A DNA stretch of 5,046 bases from Clostridia bacterium (lineage in GTDB: Bacteria > Bacillota_A > Clostridia > Oscillospirales > CAG-382). Both the position numbers and the translations under genes were made by a program. Position 1 is the first letter of the stretch, and each line of letters starts with the position of its first letter. The notes under the pieces are model-generated. The model had not been told where the DNA came from. It was given only the letters and a program-made list of their open reading frames with translations, and made no database searches. Shown here piece by piece: positions 4,719-5,046 of this stretch. The stretch is from NCBI GenBank assembly GCA_017614095.1, contig JAGACN010000109.1, positions 1-5,046 of the forward strand, read 5' to 3'.

Positions 4719-5046
4719 ATGACGTTCCGGATCGACCACGACCTGCACATCCATACCTTTCTGTCCGACTGTTCGCGCGACCCGGCGCAGACGCCGGAAA
4801 CGATCTTGAACTACGCGGTCCGGAACGGCCTTTCGACCGTCTGCCTGACCGACCACTACTGGGATTCTTCCGTCCCTGGCGCGTCGAACTGGTACCGTCC
4901 GCAGGATTTCGGCCACATATCCGGAAACCTTCCCCTGCCGCGGAAAGACGGCGTCACGTTTCTGTTCGGCTGCGAAACGGATCTGTCGAAGGAAGGGACG
5001 CTCGGTATACCGGACGACCGGTTTGACGATTTCGACTTCGTCATCG
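4719..5046 (+). CDS. PHP-domain metal-dependent phosphoesterase, histidinol-phosphatase-like (3' end beyond the window)
   Basis: Only the first 109 residues are present; the frame is open to the right edge. The N-terminus reads DHDLHIHTFLSD, with the HxH metal-binding pair at His 10 and His 12. A second motif, LTDHYWD, gives Asp 45 and His 46, and FGCETDL gives Glu 86, all in the order expected for the PHP fold of trinuclear metal phosphoesterases. Known PHP proteins include histidinol phosphatase (HisJ type) and nucleotide or oligonucleotide phosphatases. No his genes are nearby, so a histidine role is not supported. No signal peptide is visible, so it should be cytoplasmic, unlike the lipoprotein phosphatase upstream. 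The gene follows that one by 15 nt and is probably in the same operon. Confidence 0.88.
   Translation, partial: MTFRIDHDLHIHTFLSDCSRDPAQTPETILNYAVRNGLSTVCLTDHYWDSSVPGASNWYRPQDFGHISGNLPLPRKDGVTFLFGCETDLSKEGTLGIPDDRFDDFDFVI

Noticed and set aside
3588..4916. Minus-strand open frame of 442 codons opposite the phosphatase and PHP genes
   Set aside because: It is a shadow frame crossing two well-supported genes, rich in V, F, R, D and Q, without motifs.
3968..5026. Plus-strand open frame of 352 codons overlapping the phosphatase and PHP genes
   Set aside because: It is an Arg/Pro-rich out-of-frame translation with no domain, and both genes it overlaps have clear catalytic motifs in their own frames.
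1..5046. tRNA genes, CRISPR arrays, insertion sequences or attachment sites
   Set aside because: No cloverleaf with a T-loop GTTCGA context, no spaced direct repeats, no transposase frame and no flanking duplications were seen on either strand.

Overview
The window looks like a stretch of chromosome from a GC-rich Gram-positive bacterium of the Bacillota, probably Clostridia-like. Three things point that way. A long SRP RNA with an Alu domain sits directly upstream of dnaX, and the order SRP RNA - dnaX - ebfC/yaaK - recR is the one known from Bacillus subtilis. Strong AGGAGG-type ribosome binding sites precede the genes, and two genes encode secreted lipoproteins with clear lipoboxes. A genus cannot be named from this sequence.

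Layout. Positions 1-381 (minus strand) hold the N-terminal part of an unrecognised lipoprotein that runs off the left edge. Positions 382-526 are a compact divergent control region. It has a minus-strand promoter (TTGACA-17-TAGAAT) for the lipoprotein and a plus-strand extended -10 promoter with A-tracts for the SRP RNA. A perfect 10-bp palindrome lies exactly midway between them. From about 528 to about 830 lies the SRP RNA; its 5' and 3' ends pair into a long terminal helix, followed by a T-rich tract that ends 2 nt before the dnaX ribosome binding site.

From 849 to the right edge the plus strand is a tight gene string: dnaX (clamp-loader gamma/tau), ebfC (nucleoid-associated YbaB family), recR (recombination mediator), a lipoprotein tyrosine/dual-specificity-type phosphatase with a fibronectin-III-like module, and the start of a PHP-domain metallo-phosphoesterase. 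Gaps are 30 nt, 1 nt, a 4-nt overlap and 15 nt, so they are probably one operon. No internal promoter or classical intrinsic terminator was seen.

Function. The first three genes are the conserved replication and repair block. The last two, both with phosphatase-type folds, appear to be lineage-specific additions to it. The window is largely housekeeping. The most interesting parts are the symmetric divergent promoter region, the SRP RNA-dnaX junction, and a secreted phosphatase translationally coupled to recR. No mobile element, CRISPR array or tRNA was found.
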